Assembly (NCBI GenBank): GCA_963920635.1
Contig: OY987299.1
Coordinates: 129,763,373-129,827,372 of the forward strand
From: Pseudeuparius sepicola
Taxonomy: Eukaryota; Arthropoda; Insecta; Coleoptera; Anthribidae
DNA: 64,000 nt
Direction: 5' to 3'
Part shown: piece by piece, positions 33,531 through 45,488 of the stretch
Numbering within the stretch: position 1 is the first letter of the stretch
How the letters are laid out: each line of letters begins with the position of its first letter
Made by a program: the position numbers and the translations under genes
Notes under the pieces: model-generated
What the model saw: the letters and a program-made list of their open reading frames with translations, nothing else
The model's database searches: none
Told to the model about the DNA's origin: nothing

Positions 33531-33663
33531 GCAAGGTAGCTGAAGCCTTGCTAGCTAAATCCAAATTTGTTTCTTTATTAGAAACCCCTTGACCTTGACT
33601 ACACCACTTTTTCCAGTAGTCCATACCTTTAAGTTTATCACCCTTCCTTTTTTTCCCCTCCAT
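33496..33663 (-). pseudogene. hAT transposase N-terminal segment (copy 2)
   Basis: This is the counterpart of 23488-23655: MEGKKRKGDKLKG and MDYWKKWCSQGQGVSNKE to the same stop. It overlaps the C-terminal segment in another frame at the deletion junction. Confidence 0.65.
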
Positions 33664-34958
33664 TTTTCGACAGTAATAATGATTCACGTATCTATCCTTA
33701 ACAAGGTCATCGAATAACAGCGCACTAAAATTACTCACTTACACGGTACACTTAATTCTCTTCACTATTCGTTCACCACTTTTCACTTTTATTCGCTTCG
33801 AGTTCGCATGGAACAATACTGCCGTAAGCGCGGTCACGCGCCGCGGCGCCGCTTATATAGCAGCCCAGTAGCCGTCCAGAAACTTCCACGAACTTCCACA
33901 AAGTTCCGCTCATTTCGACCGAGGGGCGTGGCGAATAATCGAGAAACAACGCAAAATGTCCCTACAATACAAAATAGTTCGGCTGCAACTGCGTCTGCCT
34001 CTCGTCAAAAGATGGCGCTAGGCGCTACTATTACTACATATATTCAAACGTAATAATAATTTAACTCTTCACTCCTCGTATTTTTTCGGTATAATATTAG
34101 GTAATATTTTGCTTATTTCGGGGGGGGGGGGGGGTTTGAACCCCCGAAACCCCCCCCTTGGCTACGCCCGTGGCCTATTCTTTCCTCATTCTAATGGTAT
34201 CAGGGATGCCAAGTATGCCATTTTATTGGAGAATCTATGAATATAACAGGTACTTTGATTGTTAGTAAAAATTAATAATGGTTTCCGTGGTTTCTAAAAA
34301 TTAGACTTGACAATTTTGTGTCTACAAGTGCAGAATATGGCAACTGTCAAATGAAACAAATTTATTTTATAGTTGAAATTGATTTCCAGCAATTATTTCC
34401 ACGAATTTAAGTAATAAGTATGGTAAGTCAGTGCCGATTTTGCTTATTTAAGAATTTGTCGCTATGGTACCTTGTTACCAGGTTCCTCAATCCATTTGTA
34501 ATATGTAGGTACTTAAACTTTCTTCCCATGTTGAATGTATCTACCCAAAGAACTTTCACAGATTTCGGGATGGACTACTATGATTAGGTCTAGTAGTTCT
34601 AATCATGTAGTTTTTCTCAGTGTTAATTATTATAAAATGTTTGTAATTTTATTTCTCTCCCAAGGTACCTCACAAACTTAAAATAAACTTGTAGTCGTAA
34701 ATAAAAACTCTTTAAAAAACGACCTGCCTGAAGCTACCTGCTTAATAATTTAAAATTTACGAAATACGATTTTTGTTTTGAACTACCTAATTATACGTAA
34801 TGCCCATGTAATGGTAATTGTATAGGATTACTAAAGGTGATACAAGAAAAATCTGGTTGCAATAATTATTGGGACTACTACAGGCGGCCGCATTACCTTT
34901 AATTGACACATCTGAGTATCTGGAAGTTAGAAAACTTATAAATTGTCAATTATACATA

Positions 34959-35749
34959 TAACCAGAGACAATTCGGGAATTGTATATTTCTGGGATAGAA
35001 ATGATTTCCACTTGTCCAACCAATTATTTCATTATAACTGAACAATGTGCTTTGGTGATTTACAATTCTGTAATTTCGAGACCAAACAGTTCATGTGTTT
35101 GCTCCTTGGTTGAATGTTGAATGTCACCTTGTTGGTAACCTGAAATTTAGAAATTTCACGCCCCAGTTTTTGGTGGCCGGTCGAGCATGAAAAAGTCCAC
35201 AAAAGGATTAATTCCATTAAAGAAACTCACGAAAACATGGTCGGAATTCGTCGTTGATAATGTGCCAGTACAGTTGGTACCGACAAATTGGTTTTTGGCG
35301 TCGGAACTACAGATAGAAATCAGTAATCATTCGGTTATTTGATTCTTATAGAAATTCGGGTCCTTTGTGTTTAAGAAGTCACTTCCCGTAAGTTAGAAAT
35401 TAAAATTCGGATATGCAAAAAATTTATGTGTTTGTTGGGCCTAGTTACGTAAAACATACGTGCTTATATTTAAAAGTCTCTCTTAATTTTTTTTGTTGGT
35501 ATCGAACGATTTCACAACAAATTGTCAATCAAATAAAATAAAAGTAAACTAAGATTACCCCAGAAGCAACCAAATGATTGTGCGGGGGAGAGGTGGCAAT
35601 TACTATTATTTTGTATGTATTGCCATTTGCGGCTAGAGTCGACTTTTCCAGACAGAACTAGGCTAGCATTCTCTCAAGTACCTCGGAAAACCCTAGAAAA
35701 CCGTAGAAATCTCAGTGATTGTACGACAATAATTATCAATGATAACATA
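34959..35749. other. unassigned sequence with one dispersed repeat
   Basis: The stretch 35556-35632 repeats 11886-11968 (CCCCAGAAGCAACCA...TACTATTATTTTGT). No gene is recognised. Confidence 0.45.
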
Positions 35750-36907
35750 CAGGGTGTCTACTTTTAAGTGTATACAAATCGATAAAAAATGTATTTTGTG
35801 AGATATTTTCAAAAACCTTTTTTTGTTCGAAAGGTCTTCAAAAACCGCTTCTTTTGACCTTCCTGCCATTTTCAAAATGCAAATCCAGGGCCGGCTGCAA
35901 TTTTTGTATACCCCGATTTTCGCCAAAACCTTTTAGCGATTTTTTATTTAAAATCTGACCCCATAGCGTTAATCAGAACACCCCAAAACCCCTATATACC
36001 AAATTTGAATAAGGGAGTTCCATTATGCAGGGTGCCAAAGTTGAGCAAAATAGGAATTTTAAAGGCATCTGTCAAGTCAAGTGTGCCATGGAATCCCCTC
36101 AAAACAGTTGAATGGTCAACAGGACCACTCAAGTTGTTGGTGTGCAAAGGTCCAATACGAAATATACAGAGTGCTCTTATCTGTGCCATCTTGATACGGG
36201 TCAAAAATCGAGTATATCAAAACCGATCCACATACTATAAACAAACTAAATCTAAAAAATACAGAAGCCTGCCAGTCAGTAAGTCCATATCATCTTAGAC
36301 AGTGACTTTGTTGAGAAAGGCCCAATAATTTAAATTGTTTTTATTTGTTGGTTGGCATTTTGTAAAGAAATAAATTACTTTTGTGTTTATTAATATTTTT
36401 TCAATGATTCCAGAGCACTCCTGCTCAGTACAAAGTTTAATAAAAATTCAGAATTTTGAGATGGCTAAGAGAAAAATACCCTGTATATTTTTGTAACAAA
36501 TCTTTTCACGCCAACATTTTGAGTGGTCCTGTTGACCATGCAACTGTTTTGAAGGGATTCCATGGCACACTTGGCTCGCCAGATGTCTTTAAAATTCCTA
36601 TTTTGCTCTAACACGGTGTAGAACCGAACACCCTCTACATTTTTTGTTCAAATTTAGTATATGGGGGTTTTGGGGTGTCCTGATTAACGCTGTTGTGTCA
36701 GATTTTAAATAAAAAAATCGCTAAATGGTGTTTGTGAAAATCAGGGTATAAAAAAAATCGTAGCCGTCCCTGGATTTGCATTTTGACAAAAGTAAAAACG
36801 TCAAAAGAAGCGGTTTTTGAAGGCCTTTCGAAAAAAAAAGGTTTTTGAAAATATCTCACAAAATACATTTTTTATCGATTTGTATACACTTAAAAGTAGA
36901 CACCCTG
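35750..36907. mobile_element. long fold-back, mariner/Tc1-type tips
   Basis: The tips are CAGGGTGTCTACTTTTAAGT and its inverse, flanked by TA (35748-35749 and 36908-36909). The arms are about 420 bp (to about 36170 and from about 36490), with a spacer of about 320 bp. Mirror-image open frames in the arms are not genes. Confidence 0.88.
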
Positions 36908-36909
36908 TA

Positions 36910-37240
36910 TATAAGGCCTCAAAACAAAACAAACTAGCAATAATTTTAGGTATTCTACGGATCCTAGGAGGTTGTGCATTTAAAACGGAATCACCCTGTA
37001 GAGTACCTGGAAACCTAATTTTTTTTTAAATGGCAAAGAAACTTGGACTAGAGACTTATTCAATAACTGCAGAGGCAACTAAATTCCACATGAGTCATAA
37101 AAAGTTGAACTTCAGTGCCTTGGTACATAAATAACTATTATTTTTTATAGGTCTCAAATTCACTATAAATATCAACTTGGACACTTGAGCATAGTTCCAA
37201 TGAAAACTGTTATAAGAATTTAATTTTGCCTTGGTCCCAC
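36910..37240. repeat. half of a TGACTCA hairpin and short spacer
   Basis: The stretch 37068-37128 is the right half of the hairpin (ACATGAGTCATAAAAAG... GGTACATAAATAACTATT). The left half is missing. Unassigned sequence lies on either side. Confidence 0.7.
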
Positions 37241-40200
37241 ATAAACCGTTGTAGTTCTGAGAAGCTTGAGATGAGCTTGAGATAATCAATGTGACTACTG
37301 GAGATGTATAAATCTGCACCATTATGGTGACATGATGGAATAATTTTTGATAGCATAGGGAAGAGATTTCAGCTCTTGGAGTTCGGTAGAATCTCTTTGG
37401 TATGCAACAAAGTTACTGTCTGCAGTACTCTTTGTTTATTTCAGAGTATATATTGGAATATAACTACTTAAAGCCAGTAGGTACCGAGCAAGGGCTCTGC
37501 TGTTTTATATTTTCATAGATCTATTATATCAAGCATCACATACAATATCAATTTGAATAATCAATAACGTCAACAATGGTTCCGGAGGCATATTACCTGG
37601 AAAGATCAATGACTAGATGGTTGATGGTCGACTGTCTATCTTTGTCTTTGGAGTGTAACCCTTTTCACTTGCTCCAGCATCTAAAAAAACGTTTGGGACG
37701 CCACGCCACTCGCGCCTCCTAATGGTGTCACGACCTCTAAGGCGACCCATAACTTTTTCCCATCTCGCCCGCCTTCTCGACCGGCAACGGTGCCATGCAT
37801 TAAGGTTGATGACGCGCGTGGAATCGCTGGGCCGGCGTCCAAGGACGACCGGGTACGGCTAACGGGAAAGCCGCCCCGGTACCCGGTACTTCCTGCTGTC
37901 TGCTTCGCTTCGCCTTCCTATGCTCGCCGCTGCGTTGCGGCACCTACTCGTGCCGCGGACGAATAAGGTCGCTCGGTTCCTTCGGTGTAGCTTTGACTGG
38001 GTAATTTTGGGGCAAAGAAGCTGGTATAGCATTGCTAAAGTCACTTGAAACAGCATAAACCGTTGTAGTTCTGAGAAGCTTGAGATGAGCTTGAGATAAT
38101 CAATGTGACTACTGGAGATGTATAAATCTGCACCATTATGGTGACATGATGGAATAATTTTTGATAGCATAGGGAAGAGATTTCAGCTCTTGGAGTTCGG
38201 TAGAATCTCTTTGGTATGCAACAAAGTTACTGTCTGCAGTACTCTTTGTTTATTTCAGAGTATATATTGGAATATAACTACTTAAAGCCAGTAGGTACCG
38301 AGCAAGGGCTCTGCTGTTTTATATTTTCATAGATCTATTATATCAAGCATCACATACAATATCAATTTGAATAATCAATAACGTCAACAATGGTTCCGGA
38401 GGCATATTACCTGGAAAGATCAATGACTAGATGGTTGATGGTCGACTGTCTATCTTTGTCTTTGGAGTGTAACCCTTTTCACTTGCTCCAGCATCTAAAA
38501 AAACGTTTGGGACGCCACGCCACTCGCGCCTCCTAATGGTGTCACGACCTCTAAGGCGACCCATAACTTTTTCCCATCTCGCCCGCCTTCTCGACCGGCA
38601 ACGGTGCCATGCATTAAGGTTGATGACGCGCGTGGAATCGCTGGGCCGGCGTCCAAGGACGACCGGGTACGGCTAACGGGAAAGCCGCCCCGGTACCCGG
38701 TACTTCCTGCTGTCTGCTTCGCTTCGCCTTCCTATGCTCGCCGCTGCGTTGCGGCACCTACTCGTGCCGCGGACGAATAAGGTCGCTCGGTTCCTTCGGT
38801 GTAGCTTTGACTGGGTAATTTTGGGGCAAAGAAGCTGGTATAGCATTGCTAAAGTCACTTGAAACAGCATAAACCGTTGTAGTTCTGAGAAGCTTGAGAT
38901 GAGCTTGAGATAATCAATGTGACTACTGGAGATGTATAAATCTGCACCATTATGGTGACATGATGGAATAATTTTTGATAGCATAGGGAAGAGATTTCAG
39001 CTCTTGGAGTTCGGTAGAATCTCTTTGGTATGCAACAAAGTTACTGTCTGCAGTACTCTTTGTTTATTTCAGAGTATATATTGGAATATAACTACTTAAA
39101 GCCAGTAGGTACCGAGCAAGGGCTCTGCTGTTTTATATTTTCATAGATCTATTATATCAAGCATCACATACAATATCAATTTGAATAATCAATAACGTCA
39201 ACAATGGTTCCGGAGGCATATTACCTGGAAAGATCAATGACTAGATGGTTGATGGTCGACTGTCTATCTTTGTCTTTGGAGTGTAACCCTTTTCACTTGC
39301 TCCAGCATCTAAAAAAACGTTTGGGACGCCACGCCACTCGCGCCTCCTAATGGTGTCACGACCTCTAAGGCGACCCATAACTTTTTCCCATCTCGCCCGC
39401 CTTCTCGACCGGCAACGGTCCCATGCATTAAGGTTGATGACGCGCGTGGAATCGCTGGGCCGGCGTCCAAGGACGACCGGGTACGGCTAACGGGAAAGCC
39501 GCCCCGGTACCCGGTACTTCCTGCTGTCTGCCTCGCTTCGCCTTCCTATGCTCGCCGCTGCGTTGCGGTACCTACTCGTGCCGCGGATGAATAAGGTCGC
39601 TCGGTTCCTTCGGTGTAGCTTTGACTGGGTAATTTTGGGGCAAAGAAGCTGGTATAGCATTGCTAAAGTCACTTGAAACAGCATAAACCGTTGTAGTTCT
39701 GAGAAGCTTGAGATGAGCTTGAGATAATCAATGTGACTACTGGAGATGTATAAATCTGCACCATTATGGTGACATGATGGAATAATTTTTGATAGCATAG
39801 GGAAGAGATTTCAGCTCTTGGAGTTCGGTAGAATCTCTTTGGTATGCAACAAAGTTACTGTCTGCAGTACTCTTTGTTTATTTCAGAGTATATATTGGAA
39901 TATAACTACTTAAAGCCAGTAGGTACCGAGCAAGGGCTCTGCTGTTTTATATTTTCATAGATCTATTATATCAAGCATCACATACAATATCAATTTGAAT
40001 AATCAATAACGTCAACAATGGTTCCGGAGGCATATTACCTGGAAAGATCAATGACTAGATGGTTGATGGTCGACTGTCTATCTTTGTCTTTGGAGTGTAA
40101 CCCTTTTCACTTGCTCCAGCATCTAAAAAAACGTTTGGGACGCCACGCCACTCGCGCCTCCTAATGGTGTCACGACCTCTAAGGCGACCCATAACTTTTT

Positions 40201-41311
40201 CCCATCTCGCCCGCCTTCTCGACCGGCAACGGTGCCATGCATTAAGGTTGATGACGCGCGTGGAATCGCTGGGCCGGCGTCCAAGGACGACCGGGTACGG
40301 CTAACGGGAAAGCCGCCCCGGTACCCGGTACTTCCTGCTGTCTGCTTCGCTTCGCCTTCCTATGCTCGCCGCTGCGTTGCGGCACCTACTCGTGCCGCGG
40401 ACGAATAAGGTCGCTCGGTTCCTTCGGTGTAGCTTTGACTGGGTAATTTTGGGGCAAAGAAGCTGGTATAGCATTGCTAAAGTCACTTGAAACAGCATAA
40501 ACCGTTGTAGTTCTGAGAAGCTTGAGATGAGCTTGAGATAATCAATGTGACTACTGGAGATGTATAAATCTGCACCATTATGGTGACATGATGGAATAAT
40601 TTTTGATAGCATAGGGAAGAGATTTCAGCTCTTGGAGTTCGGTAGAATCTCTTTGGTATGCAACAAAGTTACTGTCTGCAGTACTCTTTGTTTATTTCAG
40701 AGTATATATTGGAATATAACTACTTAAAGCCAGTAGGTACCGAGCAAGGGCTCTGCTGTTTTATATTTTCATAGATCTATTATATCAAGCATCACATACA
40801 ATATCAATTTGAATAATCAATAACGTCAACAATGGTTCCGGAGGCATATTACCTGGAAAGATCAATGACTAGATGGTTGATGGTCGACTGTCTATCTTTG
40901 TCTTTGGAGTGTAACCCTTTTCACTTGCTCCAGCATCTAAAAAAACGTTTGGGACGCCACGCCACTCGCGCCTCCTAATGGTGTCACGACCTCTAAGGCG
41001 ACCCATAACTTTTTCCCATCTCGCCCGCCTTCTCGGCCGGCAACGGTGCCATGCATTAAGGTTGATGACGCGCGTGGAATCGCTGGGCCGGCGTCCAAGG
41101 ACGACCGGGTACGGCTAACGGGAAAGCCGCCCCGGTACCCGGTACTTCCTGCTGTCTGCTTCGCTTCGCCTTCCTATGCTCGCCGCTGCGTTGCGGCACC
41201 TACTCGTGCCGCGGACGAATAAGGTCGCTCGGTTCCTTCGGTGTAGCTTTGACTGGGTAATTTTGGGGCAAAGAAGCTGGTATAGCATTGCTAAAGTCAC
41301 TTGAAACAGCA
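37241..41311. repeat. tandem array, 814-bp unit, five copies
   Basis: CATAAACCGTTGTAGTTCTG recurs at about 37241, 38055, 38869, 39683 and 40497. The units differ at only a few bases, mostly in copy 3 and one base in copy 5. Each unit has an AT-rich half and a GC-rich half (about 400 bp, with CCGGGTACGGCTAACGGG). CATAA lies at both array edges. The repeated 103-codon minus-strand frame has no known domain. It may be a young satellite or local amplification. Confidence 0.95.
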
Positions 41312-41437
41312 TAAGAAACTCTAATTGGAGTCACCAAAAGAATATATTTACATATACAGGGTGATTCACGTAAGTGGTTCATTAGAAGTTTACGGGGAAG
41401 AAGGGCGAATTTTAATTTGAAATTTTGGCCACTTATA

Positions 41438-42163
41438 CAGGGTGTCCGGAAATAAATGCACCAACTTGAAAAATTAAAAAGAAAAATGGAAAATATGACG
41501 AAAAGTTCTTATGAACATGGGTCCGCAGATGTTTGGTTTTCGAGATGCAGGGTGTTGAAATTTAAATTTTATTTTCGATTTTTTTAAATAACTTTTTGAG
41601 ACGACAAAATTTTCCTGCAAAATTTGGTAGTCGGGGCTTTTTTGGGATGAGAAATCATAATTTGGTATTATTTTTGGTGCAATACGTAGAGGGCGCTGCG
41701 TACGCTATCATTATTTAATTTAATTTGTCCTAACTTTTTTGACAGTAAACTTTTACGACATTTTGTGAATGTATCCTCTTCCCACACGTTTTCTAAACAA
41801 AAAAGGTATACTTGGTGCATAACGCCAAAGGTGACCGTTTTCGAGAAATTTTCAAATTTCTGCAACGATGCAGGTGCATATCGACACTCGTATGCAATTA
41901 AATTCTAGGCGTTAATCATAGGTGCCTGGCGTTCACAATAAACAAACACATTTAAACTTACGCCAAAAGGTGAACAAAAAAAATTGCTACATTAATTCGG
42001 TTAGAATCATCGGAAGATGGCATTATCATACCATGTTTCATTTCAACACCCTGCATCTCGAAAACCAAACATCTGCGGATCCATGTTCATATGAACTTTT
42101 CGTCATATTTTCCATTTTTCTTTTTAATTTTTCAAGTTGGTGCATTTATTTCCGGACACCCTG
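41438..42163. mobile_element. nested fold-back inside the outer left arm
   Basis: The tips are CAGGGTGTCCGGAAATAAAT and its inverse, flanked by TA (41436-41437 and 42164-42165). The mirrored right arm of the outer element runs uninterrupted across this site (43690-43700), proving insertion. The arms are about 140 bp or more, ending near GCAGGGTGTTGAAAT. Confidence 0.92.
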
Positions 42164-42752
42164 TATAACAGGTTGTAAACTTTCTTCCTAAAATATTTTC
42201 AACTTCCGATCACTTCCGGTTATACCGGAAGTCGATAGCAACTTTGTTATTTCAAATAGAACACCCTATATATTATTATACCATTTGGTTCCCTATTAAA
42301 TTCCAAATCTTTTTTCTAACTATAATGTGTACCCTGTTTCTAACCCTTTTCGAGATATTCGCAAATTTTTGATTTTTGAGTGTTGCAGCCATCGACCATA
42401 GTGATCATAACTTTGAAATTTATGAATCTGGAAAACTGAAATTTTGGACTGTCGTAGGCGAAAGTCAACTTTATTAAATGGTCTGTATGCCATTTCAAAA
42501 TATTGTACAGGGTGTTCTGGAAAAAACTCCCAAAATCAACATCAAAAAATTAAAAAATGAAAAGACAGTTCAAAAAGATATAACACACTATATGTCTAAA
42601 TGAAGCGGTTGCTTCGTTATTAGGCAAAATACGAATTTTTGCTGCTCCATATCAAGAAACAACGGACCTTTTCTAATAGGCGGCCATGGATTCTTCATTT
42701 GTGATTGTCATTTATTGTGTTCCAAACAATAAAATATTAACTGTTGACAAGA

Positions 42753-42938
42753 ATGGCTCAAATTAACTTTTCTAACGAAGATACTTTGAATACGTTTTAC
42801 ACTCATGGAGAGTGTAAAATAATTTTAGAAAGAACAATTAATGAAAGGCATTTACCACCTTTGACGAAAAGAAAATTCAGAAACTTCGAACGAAATTTTA
42901 TAGTCCATGGCAAGATCCAAACAAAGAACCAAATGTAA
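42753..42938 (+). pseudogene. mariner-like transposase N-terminal (DUF4817-like) remnant
   Basis: From the ATG at 42753 the frame reads MAQINFSNEDTLNTFYTHGE, then RHLPPLTKRKFRNFE and HGKIQTKN. This follows the DUF4817 helix-turn-helix pattern found at the N-terminus of many insect mariner-like transposases (F-x-NEE...YGEC...P-x-x-T-x-R-x-F-x-R-x-E...G). It is 61 codons long and ends before any catalytic motif. It links the fold-back family to mariner-type parents. Confidence 0.65.
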
Positions 42939-43770
42939 ATACGTAACAGGTAAATGGCATAATATGAAGAAAGTGTTTTACTTATATGTAGTTTCTTGTT
43001 TTAGTAGTACCTATTATTATGTAATTGCTAGTATTATTTAATTTTGTATTGTTGCTTCTCACGGAAAAAATATTATTAAATAGCCCTTGACCTTGTCATA
43101 TAATTGCGTTATTTCATTTTCCATGCCCCCTATAATGTGACGCTCCTTGCGAAATGGCATCTTTGTTGATACAGAGCAAAAAAATACGTATTTTGCGTAA
43201 TAACGAAGCAACCGCTTCATTTAGACATATAGTGTGTTATATCTTTTTGAACTGTCTTTTCACAAGCATTTCAATGGTGCAATAAAAAGATATGGGTTCC
43301 ATTTGAAAAAAATGAGATTTTTCAATTTTTCGATGTTGATATTGGGAATTACAATATTTTGAAATGGCATACAGACCATTTAATAAAGTTGACTTTCGCC
43401 TACGACAGTCCAAAATTTCAATTTTCCAGATTCATATCAAAGTTATGATCACTATGGTAGATGGTTGCAACACTCAAAAAAATCAAAAATTTGCGAATAT
43501 CTCGAAAAGGGATAGAAATAGGGTACACATTATATTAAGAAAAAAGATTTGGAATTTAATAGGGAACCAAATGGTATAATAATATATAGGGTGTTCTATT
43601 TGAAATAACAAAGTTGCTATCGACTTCCGGTATAACCGGAAGTGATCGGAAGTTGAGAATATTTTAGAAAGAAAGTTTACAACCTGTTATATTAGTGACC
43701 AAAATTTCAAATTAAAATTCGCGCTCCTTCCCCGTAAACTTCTAATGAACCACTTACGTGAATCGCCCTG

Positions 43771-44256
43771 TATATTCTACAATAAGCAACATATCTTATA
43801 TTTCACTTTTAAGTTTTTTTAAGGTTCCTCCTTTCTCAAAGATCATGTCACGTCAAAGTGAAATGACATAGCCACCTGTCTGATATTGTACCCTGTGTTC
43901 TACCTAATTACTCATACTAACTTCTCTTTGAATAAATTTATTAATTTGTCATTTCACTTTGACGTGACATTATCTTTGAGAAAGGAGGAAGATTTATTCT
44001 CCGAAAGCTCAGGAATCAAATTTGTTGAAGATATTTTTTGAGTTACACGTTCAAAGTTTAGTTCATTTATTGTTAAGAATTTATTAATTTTCCAGGCAAC
44101 TTGAAAAATTTGTCTTTTTGCCAGTTTGCTGGCGAAAAACCCAATTAAAATTCAATGGATGATTTTTACTATTTACGCAAGTATATCCTAAGATCTGTGA
44201 AATTATGGCACGGCTATCCACCGCATTTCTCTGCAAAAGTGGCCAGCCGTCGAACA
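43771..44256. repeat. PLE 3'-region relic with an inverted pair
   Basis: CCTCCTTTCTCAAAGATCAT at 43826 is mirrored at about 43965-43990. The region 43955-44150 matches 25640-25800, the 3' end of the PLE at 24.7-25.8 kb. The inverted stretch 43866-43925 matches 25500-25590. It looks like a rearranged or tail-to-tail PLE end. No coding is seen. Confidence 0.6.
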
Positions 44257-44264
44257 GTGTAACC

Positions 44265-44795
44265 CAGGGACTCTTTAAAATAAGGGGACCCAGCATTTCA
44301 CAGTCTATCACATAGGAAAAGTGAAGCCTTGAGGGGAAGTTTGTTTTCTGTAGACTCCAAGGAGACCACATAAGTGGGCTGATACAAGGTTATGTTATAT
44401 GTCAGTGTCCAACTGCCATCAGTTTTTATGTGCTAGATAGTGCCATAGATTCGAAAGGAGGCAAAAAATTTCCCATCATAATTCACAATTTTTAAGTTTT
44501 CTTACTTTCAGATATTCAGATGTTACAATTAAAGAATTTCAACTATACAATAAATTTGTTTCATTTGACAGTTGCCATATTCTGTAATAACTGTAGACAC
44601 AACATTGTCAAGTCTAATTTTTAGAAATCATGGAAACCATTATTAATTTTTACTAACAATCAAAGTACCTGTTATATCCATAGATTCTCCAATAAAATTG
44701 CACACTTGGCATCACTGATACCATTAGAATGATGAAAGAATAGGCCTCACTTTGGAAAGTATAATGCTGGGTCCCCTTCTTTTAAAGAGTGCTTG
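44265..44795. mobile_element. hAT-type MITE, complete short form (531 bp)
   Basis: The tips are CAGGGACTCTTTAAAA and the inverse ending TTTAAAGAGTGCTTG. GTGTAACC flanks both (44257-44264 and 44796-44803), an 8-bp duplication of hAT type. It is an internally deleted form of the family at 1-1021 and 32975-34958. Confidence 0.92.
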
Positions 44796-44803
44796 GTGTA
44801 ACC

Positions 44804-45392
44804 CATGCAAGTATTGGTAGTATTATATTAGGCGAGCATGCAGTCACTTTTTTTTACTAAAATATCTATGTATCTTCTCTGTCTCTATCATCTCTTTTTA
44901 CTACTAATACCAGGTTGGCTTTAATATGGTTAAAAAAGTGTTTTGTCCCGTATTTTATTGCCGAGGCGTCTGTTCTCGAGCTACCCTGGTACAATATAAA
45001 TGAACTCACATAGGACAAAGTGATATACGGGGCGCGATCTATTTCATAGCATTTACCACGCTCTGCTACTGCTAAAAATACCAGACTTATCACCAGAAAT
45101 CATACCCGAATACAAAATTCGCAGGTTTTTATGCAGTCGACGTCGACCTAGTCAAGGAGGCAGCCAATAAGAAAGCGAGCGTAGCGATTTGATTGGTCGG
45201 CGTTTCGGAGATCCATGGAGTAGGTGTCGACGTGGGACAGTTAGGCCAGTATAACCAGTGCCGTGCACTGAAATAAGGATTGTGCTTTATTTTACGGATT
45301 TTGGTTTTGTGTATAGATTTGTATGTGGTTTGTTTTGTGTGAAGTGTTAAAGTGTTAAAGTTTATTTTATTTATTTTTTAAAGCATTTAAAT
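44804..45392. other. unassigned sequence
   Basis: No gene is recognised. The stretch 45125-45260 is GC-richer (GTCGACGTCGACC) and precedes the PLE. Confidence 0.4.
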
Positions 45393-45488
45393 AAAAAAAT
45401 TATAAATAGCTAGTTTACGGCTGTGTAGTTTTACTTAGTAGATAAAATAATAATAAAATAATCACCTAATAATAAAATCACCGACTGA

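Larger units (their letters stand above)
33028..34172 (-). mobile_element. hAT-family deletion derivative (copy 2)
   Basis: The tips are CACGGGCGTAGCC and GGCTACGCCCGTG, both intact, with an 8-bp GCCTATTC duplication. It has the same deletion structure as copy 1 without the mariner insertion, and the reading direction is reversed. Its TATA box, TATATAAG on the minus strand (33852-33859), is intact. Shared junctions mean this deletion form has itself transposed, using transposase from elsewhere. Confidence 0.95.
32975..34958 (-). mobile_element. hAT-type MITE, long form, interrupted (inverted copy)
   Basis: It begins with the tip CAGGGACTCTTTAAA and continues as the inverse of 1-1021. It is interrupted at 33028-34172 by a hAT derivative and resumes at 34173 with GCCTATTCTTTCC. 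It stays homologous to about 34958, where it loses its far end (equivalent to bases 1-190 of copy 1). It is older than the inserted hAT. Confidence 0.85.
41357..43770. mobile_element. long fold-back (mariner-like derivative), outer element
   Basis: The tips are CAGGGTGATTCACGTAAGTG and the inverse ending CGTGAATCGCCCTG, flanked by TA (41355-41356 and 43771-43772). The arms extend inward past 42650 on the left and 43195 on the right once the nested element is removed, giving arms over 550 bp. The spacer encodes an N-terminal transposase-like remnant (42753-42938). A secondary CAGGGTGTTC motif lies in the left arm at 42508. Confidence 0.88.

Noticed and set aside
37859..41312. Repeated 103-codon minus-strand frames as a tandem gene family
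   Set aside because: They recur only because the 814-bp unit is repeated. No domain is recognised and nothing shows selection for coding.
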